Origin: G965200765 sp965203865
GTDB lineage: Bacteria > Pseudomonadota > Gammaproteobacteria > Arenicellales > JAJDZL01
NCBI GenBank assembly: GCA_965203865.1
Contig: OZ241916.1
Coordinates: 1,488,001 to 1,552,000, forward strand
Direction of reading: 5' to 3'
DNA: 64,000 nt
Shown: positions 55,378-64,000 of the stretch, one piece after another
How the letters are laid out: each line of letters starts with the position of its first letter
How positions within the stretch are numbered: position 1 is the first letter of the stretch
Position numbers and translations under genes: made by a program
The notes under the pieces: model-generated
Database searches by the model: none
Told to the model about the DNA's origin: nothing
Seen by the model: the letters and a program-made list of their open reading frames with translations, nothing else

Positions 55378-57069
55378 CTACTGAGATATAGCTGATGTAA
55401 GCTTCTCCCTTAGTTTGGAACCAAGTGTTTTTGGTGTTTCCGGTGCGGTTTGCTTGACTGCTTCATAAGCTTCCCCCTCCATGTCTACTTCCAAAGACCG
55501 AATAGATAGAAAAATCTTTCTTTTCTTTCGGTCAATACTTGTAACTTTGGCCTGGATTGCTTGGCTAACCTCAAACTGCTTGCTCGGATCTGAAATTTTA
55601 TTAGTTGAAAGTTCAGCGTTGCGAATAAATCCTGAGACACCTTCAGAAAGATCCACAACTACTCCTTTTTCATTGATGGAATTAATCACCCCATCCACAA
55701 TTGCCCCCTTACCATGGTCAGCTATGTAGTGTAAATAAGGATCCTCAATCAATTGCTTTACGCCTAGAGAAATTCGCTCCCTGTCTGCGTCAACAGCCAG
55801 TACAACAACTTCAATTTCTTCATCTCGCTTATAGTTTCGTATTTCCTCTTCGCCGTCCCGAGTCCAAGATATATCGTTTATATGAACCAGTCCGTCAATA
55901 CCGTTTTCCAGCGAAACAAATATTCCAAAATCGGTTAGCGATTTGATTTGCCCCTTGATTCGATTGCCCGCATCGTGATTCTCAGCGAATTCAACCCAAG
56001 GATTTGGCTTGCACTGCTTCATACCAAGTGAAATGCGATGCCGTTCAGCATCCATTCCAAGAACCATAACTTCAACTTCACTGCCGGTCTCACAAACATC
56101 AGCAGGGTGAATATTCCGAGAGGTCCAATCCATCTCTGAAATATGAACCAGCCCCTTTATATACTCGTCCAAGTCTACAAATACCCCGTACTCGACAATA
56201 CTTGATACAGTTCCAGTAAGCTTATCCCCGACTTTGTATCGTTCTTTGATTTCCAGCCAAGGATCTTCTTTCAACTGCTTTAATCCAAGCGATATTCTCG
56301 TGTTTTCCTTGTCATACTTTAATACTTTTACCGACAAAGTCTCGCCAATGGATACCACTTCGGACGGATGCTTGACGCGATGCCACGAGAGATCTGTAAT
56401 GTGCAGCAATCCGTCAATTCCGCCCAGATTCACAAATACACCGTAACCGGTCAAATTCTTCACTGTACCTTCAATAATCTGCCCTTCTTCTAAAGTAGAA
56501 AGCAGAGCCTCTCGCTCTGCCATCAGTTCTTTTTCAAGCACAGCTCTTCGAGATACTACTATATTGTTTCTAGGTCGGTCTAACTTGATAACTTTAAATT
56601 CAATCGGTTCTTTTTCAAATTCAAACTCTTCATCGTCTTCCGGGGGGAGCTTTGTGCCGTAGAGCGAACCGGGCAGAAAGCCTCGAATATTACTGATGGA
56701 AACAGTAAAGCCACCCTTTACGCGGCTAGTCAATACTCCGGTAACAACTGTTTGGTCTCGGTAAGCAGCCTCAATTTCTTCCCAAGCTCTGGCTCTGCAT
56801 GCTTTCTCCCGCGACAATCGCGTGCGACCGGACCCGTCTTCTACCGCTTCGATTTCAACTTCAACCTCGTCGCCTACATTGATATCTACGCCGCCTTTCA
56901 TGTCCATAAACTGGTACAGCGGTATCTCTGCCTCCGACTTCAATCCTGCGTTGACAATTACGCTATCAGTGCCAACATCAACAACCTGGCCGAGAATTAC
57001 TTCGCCTGGTCGCATTTCCAAACTCTTGATACTTTCTTCAAATAGTTCTGTAAATGATTCTTCTGCCAT
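55378..57069 (-). CDS. rpsA: 30S ribosomal protein S1
   Basis: mRNA-binding protein of the small subunit, needed for initiation on structured or weak ribosome sites. 563 residues with six S1 (OB) domains, from [19 protein letters not shown], through [59 protein letters not shown] and [20 protein letters not shown], to [20 protein letters not shown]. Length and domain count match E. coli (557); unlike S2, S6 and L9 it has no acidic extension. cmk precedes it by 78 bp. Confidence 0.97.
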   Translation of the reverse strand: MAEESFTELFEESIKSLEMRPGEVILGQVVDVGTDSVIVNAGLKSEAEIPLYQFMDMKGGVDINVGDEVEVEIEAVEDGSGRTRLSREKACRARAWEEIEAAYRDQTVVTGVLTSRVKGGFTVSISNIRGFLPGSLYGTKLPPEDDEEFEFEKEPIEFKVIKLDRPRNNIVVSRRAVLEKELMAEREALLSTLEEGQIIEGTVKNLTGYGVFVNLGGIDGLLHITDLSWHRVKHPSEVVSIGETLSVKVLKYDKENTRISLGLKQLKEDPWLEIKERYKVGDKLTGTVSSIVEYGVFVDLDEYIKGLVHISEMDWTSRNIHPADVCETGSEVEVMVLGMDAERHRISLGMKQCKPNPWVEFAENHDAGNRIKGQIKSLTDFGIFVSLENGIDGLVHINDISWTRDGEEEIRNYKRDEEIEVVVLAVDADRERISLGVKQLIEDPYLHYIADHGKGAIVDGVINSINEKGVVVDLSEGVSGFIRNAELSTNKISDPSKQFEVSQAIQAKVTSIDRKKRKIFLSIRSLEVDMEGEAYEAVKQTAPETPKTLGSKLREKLTSAISQ

Positions 57070-57147
57070 ATCTCTCTTCTACTGTTCCAAAGTTGGATTA
57101 ATCTGTTTCAATTTCAAATTGCACCTCCAATAATCAAAATAAACTCA

Positions 57148-57840
57148 CTAAGCATTCACCGCCTTTCCCCTCACCAAACTCAACAGATATTCTACTACCT
57201 CATTCAATGTCATGGATGAAGTATCAAGAATTAACGCATCCTCAGGAGGGATTAACGGTGCGCATGAACGATTGGAATCTCGTTCGTCTCGTTTTTTAAT
57301 TTCAGTATAAAGGTTGTTAAAGTTAGCATAAATTCCTTTATTTTTCAACTGTTCGTATTTTCTTCTTGCTCGAACCCCCAAATCTGCCGTCAAAAAAACT
57401 TTGAATTGCGCCTGCGGAAATACCACTGAACCCATATCTCTGCCATCTGCAACCAACCCGGGAAAACGCAAAAAACTTCTCTGAATATCCAGCAAGGCAT
57501 TGCGAACTACAGGGTCGGCAGCCAGCTTTGAGGCATTGCTGCCAAGTTCTCCAGAACGGATTTCTCTCCCTATGCTATTTCCGTTTATCAAAACATCTGC
57601 TTCGTCGCCGGTTGCTGATGGAAGCATGACTACATCAGAGTCCCGCAGGTATTTATTCACTCTTTCCTGACTCTTGTCATGCGGCCCCAACTGATCAAAA
57701 ACATATGCATACGACCTGTACAATGCACCGCTGTCCAGAAAGTGCCAACCCAGCATAATTGCCAGTTGCTGCCCAACAGAACCTTTTCCGGCGCCAGCAG
57801 GACCATCCAGTGTTACGATTGGTATATTCAAGTGCTTCAC
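57148..57840 (-). CDS. cmk: Cytidylate kinase
   Basis: Phosphorylates CMP and dCMP. 230 residues. The P-loop is TLDGPAGAGKGSVGQQLA (about 10-27); LDSGALYRSYA and GLVADGRDMGSVVFP are the CMP site; KKRDERDSNRSCAPL is the lid. The start is GTG at 57840, overlapping the aroA stop as TAGTG. rpsA follows 78 bp on. The aroA-cmk-rpsA order is conserved. Confidence 0.95.
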   Translation of the reverse strand: MKHLNIPIVTLDGPAGAGKGSVGQQLAIMLGWHFLDSGALYRSYAYVFDQLGPHDKSQERVNKYLRDSDVVMLPSATGDEADVLINGNSIGREIRSGELGSNASKLAADPVVRNALLDIQRSFLRFPGLVADGRDMGSVVFPQAQFKVFLTADLGVRARRKYEQLKNKGIYANFNNLYTEIKKRDERDSNRSCAPLIPPEDALILDTSSMTLNEVVEYLLSLVRGKAVNA

Positions 57841-59159
57841 TAGTTTTCCGCTTCAATTACTTCCAAATCAATTCCGGCTTGCTGTGCGACGCTTTCAAAT
57901 TCGGGAAAGGATGTTTCAATGCACTCGACATCCTTCACCAAAACTTTTTCCTTAGCACGAGCGCCTGCCACAGCAAAACTCATTGCAATGCGATGATCTT
58001 TGAAGCTGTCAACTATGCCGCCTCTAAGCACCCCGCCTTTGATAATCCATCCGTCGGATTTTTCTTCCACTTGTATTCCAAGTTGCCGAAGGCCTTGTGT
58101 AACAGAGTCTATTCTGTCGCTCTCCTTGTATCGCAACTCTTCACAGTGGCGAATGCTTGACTTTCCCGACGCAAACGCTGCCGCCAACCCAAGTAAAGGC
58201 ATTTCGTCAATCATTTTAGGAATATTGTTTTTTTCGACTTTTATTTCCTTCATTTTATTCGTGCCGCGAATATGCAGATCTGCAGCATTTTCACCATCAT
58301 TCGGGCAAGAGGAATTGACAAGCTGTATTCGATTGGAGCATGCCAAGTTCAGCACTTTTTCCATTCCGGTCCGATTCGGATTAACGCCAACCCGTTCAAT
58401 GAGCAAATTTGATTCTGGATGCAGCAAAGCAGACAAGACAAAAAACGCTGCTGATGAAAAATCGCCGGGAACCATTAGATTTCGCCCCTGTAGCTGCTTG
58501 CCGCCTCTCAACTGAGCTGCATTGCCAAACATCTCAACACTACTGCCAAATTGTTTTAGCATAATCTCCGTATGATTGCGGGTTAAACTAGGTTCAATAA
58601 CCTTTGTAATGCCTTCGCTATACAAGCCTGATAGTAATATTGCACTTTTAACTTGAGCACTGGCTACCGGCATGTTCCACTCCACTGCAGACAGCTTTGG
58701 CACAGGATTAATTTTGACTGGCGGTGTTCCAGATTTGGACAACTCTATTGAAGCCCCCATTTTTTGCAATGGCTCGGCAACTCTATCCATTGGCCGGTTC
58801 GAAAGCGATGCATCGCCGACCAGAACAGAAGAAAATTTTTGACCGGCCAAAATTCCCATCAACAGTCGCATTGCAGTTCCAGAATTGCCGCAGTCAATTG
58901 GATTTTCTGGCTTTTTTAACCCGCCCAGCCCCCTTCCCTCAATCACAACCTTTTGATTAGAGATTTCAATATGAATTCCGCAGGAACGAAAAGCTTGAAC
59001 CATCGCAAGTACGTCTTCACCGAGCAACAATCCTTGAATTGTTGTTCGACCACTAGCAATTGCTCCTAATAGTACTGCGCGGTGGGAAATTGATTTGTCG
59101 CCAGGTACTGATATTTTTCCGCTAAGCGGCCCACTCGGTCGTACAACAATATTCTTCAC
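57840..59159 (-). CDS. aroA: 3-phosphoshikimate 1-carboxyvinyltransferase (EPSP synthase), class II-like
   Basis: Adds enolpyruvyl from PEP to shikimate 3-phosphate in aromatic biosynthesis. 439 residues with the two-domain fold. Motifs: PGDKSISHRAVLLGAIASGR, DCGNSGTAMRLLMG, ASAQVKSAILLSGL, RNHTE and ELRYKESDRI. GDKS, SAQxK and RxHxE are three of the sequence marks used to define class II enzymes, which are often naturally less sensitive to glyphosate; the fourth is altered. Sensitivity cannot be judged from sequence alone. The start is GTG at 59159. tyrA lies 129 bp upstream as a separate gene, whereas pseudomonads have a tyrA-aroA fusion. Confidence 0.95.
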   Translation of the reverse strand: MKNIVVRPSGPLSGKISVPGDKSISHRAVLLGAIASGRTTIQGLLLGEDVLAMVQAFRSCGIHIEISNQKVVIEGRGLGGLKKPENPIDCGNSGTAMRLLMGILAGQKFSSVLVGDASLSNRPMDRVAEPLQKMGASIELSKSGTPPVKINPVPKLSAVEWNMPVASAQVKSAILLSGLYSEGITKVIEPSLTRNHTEIMLKQFGSSVEMFGNAAQLRGGKQLQGRNLMVPGDFSSAAFFVLSALLHPESNLLIERVGVNPNRTGMEKVLNLACSNRIQLVNSSCPNDGENAADLHIRGTNKMKEIKVEKNNIPKMIDEMPLLGLAAAFASGKSSIRHCEELRYKESDRIDSVTQGLRQLGIQVEEKSDGWIIKGGVLRGGIVDSFKDHRIAMSFAVAGARAKEKVLVKDVECIETSFPEFESVAQQAGIDLEVIEAEN

Positions 59160-59288
59160 AGTATTTCCTTGTTTTTCTTGATTTTTTTATTAGTTCTGGC
59201 AACCTGTATCAAGAATATTTGAAATCCAGGATTCACACTTCCGAAATTTAGCATTCAATTGGCTTGCAGTCATTGATGAGTACCCTTG

Positions 59289-60167
59289 TTATTTTTGAAT
59301 CCTTTGGTCCCTGGCTTTCTTTGCAGATTGAAGTATTTCGTAAATTTCGTCACTTCTACCGCCTGAAACCTTTGATGCCAAGTTGGCAAGAGAATCAGAA
59401 TATCCTTTTAATTCCTCAACGATATTCTGCGCATTTGCTATGCAAATGTCTCGCCACATGTCAGGGTCGCTTGAAGCCACGCGGGTAAAATCATAAAATC
59501 CGCCAGCTGCAAGATCAAAGCACATCTGACTATCAGGATGCTTTGTCATGTAGTCCACCAGTAAAAACGCAAGAATGTGTGGCAAATGGCTGGTTGCAGA
59601 CAAAATTCTGTCGTGGTCTGCATAATTCATTTCGCTAACACTGGAGCCGGCAGTTTCCCACATTTTCCTTACTTTGGCGACAGTATCCGGGGCACAACTC
59701 TCATTCGGAGTGAGTACAGTGTGATGATTAATAAACAGGTCGGGGTCCGCTGCCTCGACTCCTGAATGCTCCCGACCCGCGATAGGGTGGGCAGCAACAA
59801 AATTCGGAAATTTTTCTCCAAAATGCTTCACTGCCGATTGAACAATAGAAGTTTTTGTACTGCCGACATCAGTGATAACACTATTGCCAAAGTCACTTTG
59901 CGAAATCTTCCTGACAATTGCATCTGCTGCCAATACAGGCACTGCGATTACTACCATATCGGAATCTTGTACTTCTTCTTCCAGATTGTATGAATACCGG
60001 TCGATTACTCCCAGATCAATAGCTTTCTTCAAATTCGACTCAGTGCGACCCACTCCCACAATCTCCCCAGCAGAAGAAGTTTTTCGAAGTGCCAGTGCAA
60101 GCGAACCGCCAATCAACCCAACACCGATAATCAGCAATTTGCCAATATAAAACAAGTCGTTTTGCAT
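59289..60167 (-). CDS. tyrA: Prephenate dehydrogenase (cyclohexadienyl dehydrogenase type)
   Basis: Oxidative decarboxylation of prephenate or arogenate to the tyrosine precursor. 292 residues. The NAD fold is KLLIIGVGLIGGSLALALRK; the active site includes DVGSTKTSIV and AAHPIAGREHSGVEAAD, with the catalytic His in the latter and a second in SATSHLPHILAF. There is no chorismate mutase domain, unlike the E. coli T-protein, and no C-terminal ACT domain. Whether it prefers prephenate or arogenate is not clear. It follows hisC by 6 bp. Confidence 0.93.
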   Translation of the reverse strand: MQNDLFYIGKLLIIGVGLIGGSLALALRKTSSAGEIVGVGRTESNLKKAIDLGVIDRYSYNLEEEVQDSDMVVIAVPVLAADAIVRKISQSDFGNSVITDVGSTKTSIVQSAVKHFGEKFPNFVAAHPIAGREHSGVEAADPDLFINHHTVLTPNESCAPDTVAKVRKMWETAGSSVSEMNYADHDRILSATSHLPHILAFLLVDYMTKHPDSQMCFDLAAGGFYDFTRVASSDPDMWRDICIANAQNIVEELKGYSDSLANLASKVSGGRSDEIYEILQSAKKARDQRIQK

Positions 60168-60173
60168 TATCGG

Positions 60174-61301
60174 TCAGGCAAGTATTTGAAATTCTTTCAG
60201 CGCTCGCGCATTTTGCGAACTGGTTCCCACAGTAACGCGAAAATGGTTGGGCATGCCATAGCTAGTTAAAGGACGCACAATAACCCCTCTTTTCAATAAC
60301 TTTTCCCAGGCATTGCTTACTGGCTCATTGATTTCTACAACAACAAAATTCCCGGCAGTTCCTGAAGTCTTGAACCCCAGTTTTTGCAATCCCGTGTGCA
60401 ACACTTTCATTTGGGATTGATTCAACATGCAACTTTTCTTGGCATGCTCCTTATCTTTCAAAGATGCCAGTGCTGCGGCCTGGCCTATGCTGTTCGTGTT
60501 GAATGGAGCGCGAACCCTGTTCATCAAATCAGCAATTTTTGAACTGGACACTGAGTAGCCAATTCGCAACCCGGCCAATCCAAATATTTTAGAAAATGTT
60601 CTTGAAACTACAAGATTTGGGTAGGTGTCAAGCCACTTGATGCAATTGGGATACTCCGGGTCGGTACAGTACTCTGAATAAGCTTCGTCTACCAGAACAA
60701 TAACATTTTCTGGCACAGTTTCCATCAACTTCTTCAGCTCCGACGAACGCGACCAAGTGCCTGTAGGATTGTTCGGGTTTGCTATGTACATGATTTTTGT
60801 TCGATCATCTACTGCTTTAGCCATAGCATCCAAGTCGTGCCCGTAGTCCACTGCTTCAACAATTTTCAATTCTGCCTGAACATACGCGAGCGCCAGTCGA
60901 AAAACCACAAAGGAATGTTCAGATATCACCCCTGAATCGCCAGGATTCACAAACACCCGTGCAACCAAGTCCAATACTTCATTCGAGCCATTGCCCAAGG
61001 TGATTTGATTCGCTTCAACGTCATGGAACTCTGCTAATGCATGTGTCAACCTCCATCCACTACCATCCGGATACATTGAAACATCCAGTCCCCTGTTCAG
61101 AATTTCTTGGGCGAGTGGCGATGGACCAAGCGGGTTTTCATTTGAAGCCAACTTAACGGCATTGGTAATCCCGTATTTCCGTTCAATTTCTTCTAGTGGC
61201 AACCCTGGCTCGTAAGGTGCCAAATCAGAAATTCCCGATACTGCGATACGATGCGGGTCAAACACTTGGATTTTACAATTCAGCTTGGGGGTATGAACCA
61301 A
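60174..61301 (-). CDS. hisC: Histidinol-phosphate aminotransferase
   Basis: PLP aminotransferase for histidine synthesis; the copy in this operon usually also serves phenylalanine and tyrosine. 375 residues. Landmarks are YEPGLPLEEIERKYGI, KLASNENPLGPSP, NPNNPTGTW, the Schiff-base lysine in SRTFSKIFGLAGLRIGYS, and FNTNSIGQAAALASL. The start is uncertain: TTG at 61301 overlaps pheA by 29 bp; GTG at 61265 would remove the overlap. No strong ribosome site helps. The pheA-hisC-tyrA-aroA order is standard. Confidence 0.93.
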   Translation of the reverse strand: MVHTPKLNCKIQVFDPHRIAVSGISDLAPYEPGLPLEEIERKYGITNAVKLASNENPLGPSPLAQEILNRGLDVSMYPDGSGWRLTHALAEFHDVEANQITLGNGSNEVLDLVARVFVNPGDSGVISEHSFVVFRLALAYVQAELKIVEAVDYGHDLDAMAKAVDDRTKIMYIANPNNPTGTWSRSSELKKLMETVPENVIVLVDEAYSEYCTDPEYPNCIKWLDTYPNLVVSRTFSKIFGLAGLRIGYSVSSSKIADLMNRVRAPFNTNSIGQAAALASLKDKEHAKKSCMLNQSQMKVLHTGLQKLGFKTSGTAGNFVVVEINEPVSNAWEKLLKRGVIVRPLTSYGMPNHFRVTVGTSSQNARALKEFQILA

Positions 61302-62358
61302 GAATCCGGAACAGTGTGGATCTGCTTTTTACTTCGTCTAGCATTGCGGAAATTTTGCTGTCCTGAGTGTGTCCTTCAAAATCAATAAAAAACACATAAT
61401 CCCACATCGCTTTTTTGCTAGGACGAGATTCAATCTTTGTCAGGCTTACATTATTTTTTGCAAACGGCTCAAGCAGTTGCATCAAAGCACCCGGTTTATC
61501 CTGCTGTGATAGCAAAATACTTGTTTTATCCTTGCCCGTGGGTTCGGTCTTGATGTTCCCGATAATCAAAAATCTAGTAGTATTGCCAGCATTGTCCTCT
61601 ATGTTGGTACGCAAGACATTCATTTCGTACATTTCTCCAGCAGTTTTGCTGGCAATTGCTGCTAGCGTGCTATCCTTTTTTGCCTTCACAACTGCTTCTG
61701 CATTGCTGTTAACAGTCTCGATTTTCACACCTGGCAGATTTTTACTAATCCACTTACGACACTGCAGTATGGATTGGGTATGTGCCAATACGGATTTGAT
61801 GTCGGTCAGTTTCTCGGCCTTGCTTACAATTGTATGATGAATTTTCAGATTCACTTCGCCGCAGATCTGCTTCGTAGAATCTGCGAGACAATCCAGTGTG
61901 TAGGTAACCACACCTTCTGTTGAATTTTCTACTGGAACAACACCGAATTCGGCGCGACTAGTTTCGACTGCATTGAATATGTCTACAATGGTTGGTTGGA
62001 AGATCGACTCAATTGCATGTCCAAAATGCTTGATTGTTGCTTGCTGGGTAAAGGTTCCTGCCGGCCCCAGTATCGCAACTTTCGTCAGTTGTTCAACAGC
62101 CCGTGTGGCGGACATGATTTCCCTGAATATATGAACCATGTTTTCATCGGATATTGGTCCGGTGTTGCGCACCTTGACATCTTGCAAGATTTTCGCTTCG
62201 CGCTCGGGAACAAAATACTGGGGATTGCTGGACAGTTGGCGCTTAGTATCGGCAATTTTCTTGCCAACAGCTCCCCGTTTGCAAATTAATTCTTGTATTT
62301 CGACATCAATCTCGTCGATTTCTTTTCGCAACGGTTCCAAGTTCTGTGTTGGGTTCAT
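61273..62358 (-). CDS. pheA: Chorismate mutase / prephenate dehydratase (P-protein)
   Basis: Bifunctional: chorismate to prephenate, then to phenylpyruvate for phenylalanine. 361 residues. The AroQ mutase domain is residues 1-90 (LRKEIDEIDVEIQEL and the second helix PEREAKILQDV); the dehydratase has ILGPAGTFTQQATIKHFG and VVPVENSTEGVVT with NTTRFLIIG; the ACT regulatory domain near the end includes DKPGALMQLLEPF and the phenylalanine-binding ESRPSKK. It overlaps gyrA by four bases (ATGA). serC, the usual gene between gyrA and pheA, is missing. Confidence 0.97.
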   Translation of the reverse strand: MNPTQNLEPLRKEIDEIDVEIQELICKRGAVGKKIADTKRQLSSNPQYFVPEREAKILQDVKVRNTGPISDENMVHIFREIMSATRAVEQLTKVAILGPAGTFTQQATIKHFGHAIESIFQPTIVDIFNAVETSRAEFGVVPVENSTEGVVTYTLDCLADSTKQICGEVNLKIHHTIVSKAEKLTDIKSVLAHTQSILQCRKWISKNLPGVKIETVNSNAEAVVKAKKDSTLAAIASKTAGEMYEMNVLRTNIEDNAGNTTRFLIIGNIKTEPTGKDKTSILLSQQDKPGALMQLLEPFAKNNVSLTKIESRPSKKAMWDYVFFIDFEGHTQDSKISAMLDEVKSRSTLFRILGSYPQAEL

Positions 62359-64000
62359 TCAAGTTCTTCCGTTGAAGTTGCCTGTTCCTCTATTTCACCC
62401 TCTTCTTCATCGCTCTCAACAATTCTGGCCACGGCAGCCAATTCTTGTCCCTCCCCCAGTCTGATCAACCGAACCCCGCCAGCAGCCCGACTCAGTCGTG
62501 AAACCGAGCATGCTCGGGTGCGAATCAATGTGCCACCATCGGTAATTAGCATAACTTCATCGGTTTCCGTCACTAGTAATGCGTCTACTATTGTAATCTT
62601 GCCGTCCCGTCGTTTTTTCGGCAATATCACAACCCCTTTTGTATTCCTGCCTTTTACTGGAAACTCCTTCACAAAAGTTCGCTTGCCCAAACCATCACTG
62701 CTAACCAGTAGTGCAGTAGCATCTTCTTCGATATCGGCAGGAACCAAAATCATTGAAATTACAGTTTCCTCTTTACTCAATTTGATCCCGCGTACGCCGC
62801 GAGCCGCTCGTCCCATGGGGCGGATCTTTGACTCACAAAAGCGTGCTGCCCGCCCAGCACTATTAAACAAGAGAATATGGTAATTTCCTTCAGTCAATCC
62901 AACATTGACCAATTCATCATCATCATTGAGAACAATTGCTCGAATCCCGTTACTTCTTGGATTGGAAAAAACACTTAAATCACACTTTTTTATCTTGCCC
63001 TTCCTGGTTGACATTACAACGTACCTGCCTTCGTCAAATCCTTCTATTGGAAGAACCACAGTAACTTTTTCACCTTCAGACAATTTCAGTAGATTTACCA
63101 GCGGTCTACCTCGAGCCGTTCTGCTTGCCTGAGGAAGCTTGTAAACTTTGATCCAGAACAATTTCCCAAAATTTGTAAAGCAAAGGAGTGTATTGTGGGT
63201 ATTCGCAATGAACATGCGACTTACAAAATCATCATCCTTGTGAGTTGTCGCTGTCTTGCCCTTGCCACCCCGATGCTGCGCTTCATAATCTGATGCAGGC
63301 TGCCGCTTGGCGTACCCTGCACGAGAAATTGTAACAATCATGTCTTCCCGGGCAATCAAATCTTCGTCGGTGTAGTCCTCTTCAGCTTCAATTATCCGGG
63401 TTCTCCGAACATCATCTTTTCCATATTCATCACGAGCTTCTATCAGCTCCTTCTTGATTACATCTTCAAGCAAACTGGGAGTTGCAAGAATTTCCACATT
63501 TTTAGCGATTTCCTGCAGGACACTTTTGAATTCATCAAAGACCTTTTCCTGTTCAAGCCCGGTCAAACGATGCAACCTTAAATCCAGAATTGCATCAACT
63601 TGTGCTTCAGACAGCCTGTAGCCTTGGTCAACTATTCCAAAGCCAGAATTAGCGCCCTGCTCCAGATCGTCAATTTCTATTGAACCTCTTAGTTCAATTG
63701 CAAGCTTTGGATTCCAGAATTCGGCCTGCAAGGTGTTTTTTGCTTCTGGACGATTTGGTGCCGCACGAATAATATCAATGAGCCTGTCGATATTCGAGAG
63801 GGCTACCGTAAATCCTTCCAGCAAATGGGCTCTTTCACGTGCCTTGCGTAGTTCGTATATTAATCTGCGAGTAACAACTTCCCGTCGATGACGTAAAAAA
63901 TTACTCAGTAATGCTTTTAAATCAAATAGATTTGGCTGATTGTTTTCCAATCCCACCAAGTTGATTCCATATGAAATTTGCAACTTGGTTTGAGAATACA
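62355..64000 (-). CDS. gyrA: DNA gyrase subunit A, N-terminus beyond window
   Basis: Type II topoisomerase subunit that introduces negative supercoils. The visible 547 or so residues are the C-terminal part: the tower/coiled-coil region (NLFDLKALLSNFLRHRREVV), then the beta-pinwheel DNA-wrapping domain with repeats such as KKCDLSVFSNPRSNGIRAI. The GyrA box reads QHRGGKG, against the usual Q(R/K)RGGKG. The protein ends in an acidic tail (DEEEGEIEEQATSTEELE). The catalytic tyrosine and start lie outside. The last codons overlap pheA (ATGA). Confidence 0.96.
   Translation of the reverse strand, partial: YSQTKLQISYGINLVGLENNQPNLFDLKALLSNFLRHRREVVTRRLIYELRKARERAHLLEGFTVALSNIDRLIDIIRAAPNRPEAKNTLQAEFWNPKLAIELRGSIEIDDLEQGANSGFGIVDQGYRLSEAQVDAILDLRLHRLTGLEQEKVFDEFKSVLQEIAKNVEILATPSLLEDVIKKELIEARDEYGKDDVRRTRIIEAEEDYTDEDLIAREDMIVTISRAGYAKRQPASDYEAQHRGGKGKTATTHKDDDFVSRMFIANTHNTLLCFTNFGKLFWIKVYKLPQASRTARGRPLVNLLKLSEGEKVTVVLPIEGFDEGRYVVMSTRKGKIKKCDLSVFSNPRSNGIRAIVLNDDDELVNVGLTEGNYHILLFNSAGRAARFCESKIRPMGRAARGVRGIKLSKEETVISMILVPADIEEDATALLVSSDGLGKRTFVKEFPVKGRNTKGVVILPKKRRDGKITIVDALLVTETDEVMLITDGGTLIRTRACSVSRLSRAAGGVRLIRLGEGQELAAVARIVESDEEEGEIEEQATSTEELE

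Overview
The window is a 64 kb, gene-dense, moderately AT-rich stretch of a gammaproteobacterial chromosome. The assignment rests on gene order as well as homology. It is built from blocks that are syntenic across Gammaproteobacteria: pyrH-tsf-rpsB with divergent map-dapD; rpsF-rpsR-rplI-dnaB-alr; lepB-rnc-era-recO; sdhC-sdhD-sdhA-sdhB-sdhE; uvrA with MFS-ssb; aceE-aceF-lpdA; trxB with ftsK-lolA-rarA-serS; ispD-ispF; mfd beside csiV; and gyrA-pheA-hisC-tyrA-aroA-cmk-rpsA-ihfB-lapA-lapB. I see no insertion sequence, prophage, integrase, CRISPR array or rRNA. There is one tRNA, tRNA-Asn. The two end genes, pyrH and gyrA, are cut by the window edges. I cannot name the genus.

Layout. 1-9.4 kb holds translation, replication and wall-precursor genes (pyrH, tsf, rpsB, map, dapD, alr, dnaB, rplI, rpsR, rpsF). 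9.5-14.9 kb is a tight minus-strand accessory operon: a GnnA-like sugar dehydrogenase, a GnnB-like aminotransferase, a DUF192 protein, an S9 peptidase and a PaaG-like crotonase. 15.2-17.9 kb holds a TerB-like protein, tRNA-Asn, an ATP-grasp ligase of unknown substrate, an ErpA-type Fe-S carrier and YggX. 17.9-21.1 kb is recO-era-rnc-lepB. 21.5-27.0 kb is nadB and the succinate dehydrogenase operon, flanked by two assembly factors (SdhE and an SDHAF4-like protein). 27.2-32 kb is ssb, MFS and uvrA. 32.3-38.1 kb is the pyruvate dehydrogenase complex. 38.1-46.1 kb is serS, rarA, lolA, ftsK, trxB and smr. 46.1-53.4 kb is ispF, ispD, mfd, def, csiV and mtnP. 53.5-64 kb is envelope control (lapAB), ihfB, rpsA, cmk and the aromatic amino-acid genes, ending in gyrA.

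The most unusual feature is ribosomal protein S2. Its gene runs about 260 codons past the normal end of S2 and encodes acidic linkers around two basic, HTH-like modules. S6 (with a 96-bp tandem repeat) and L9 also carry long acidic tails. Several conserved blocks lack a usual member: glnD between map and dapD, lrp between ftsK and trxB, serC between gyrA and pheA, and lepA before lepB. The lepB, aceE and ftsK/trxB upstream regions contain nested or mutually exclusive inverted repeats. TTG is used as a start codon unusually often (dnaB, def, ftsK, nadB, lapA, gnnA). Most of the remaining genes look like ordinary housekeeping genes with intact catalytic motifs.
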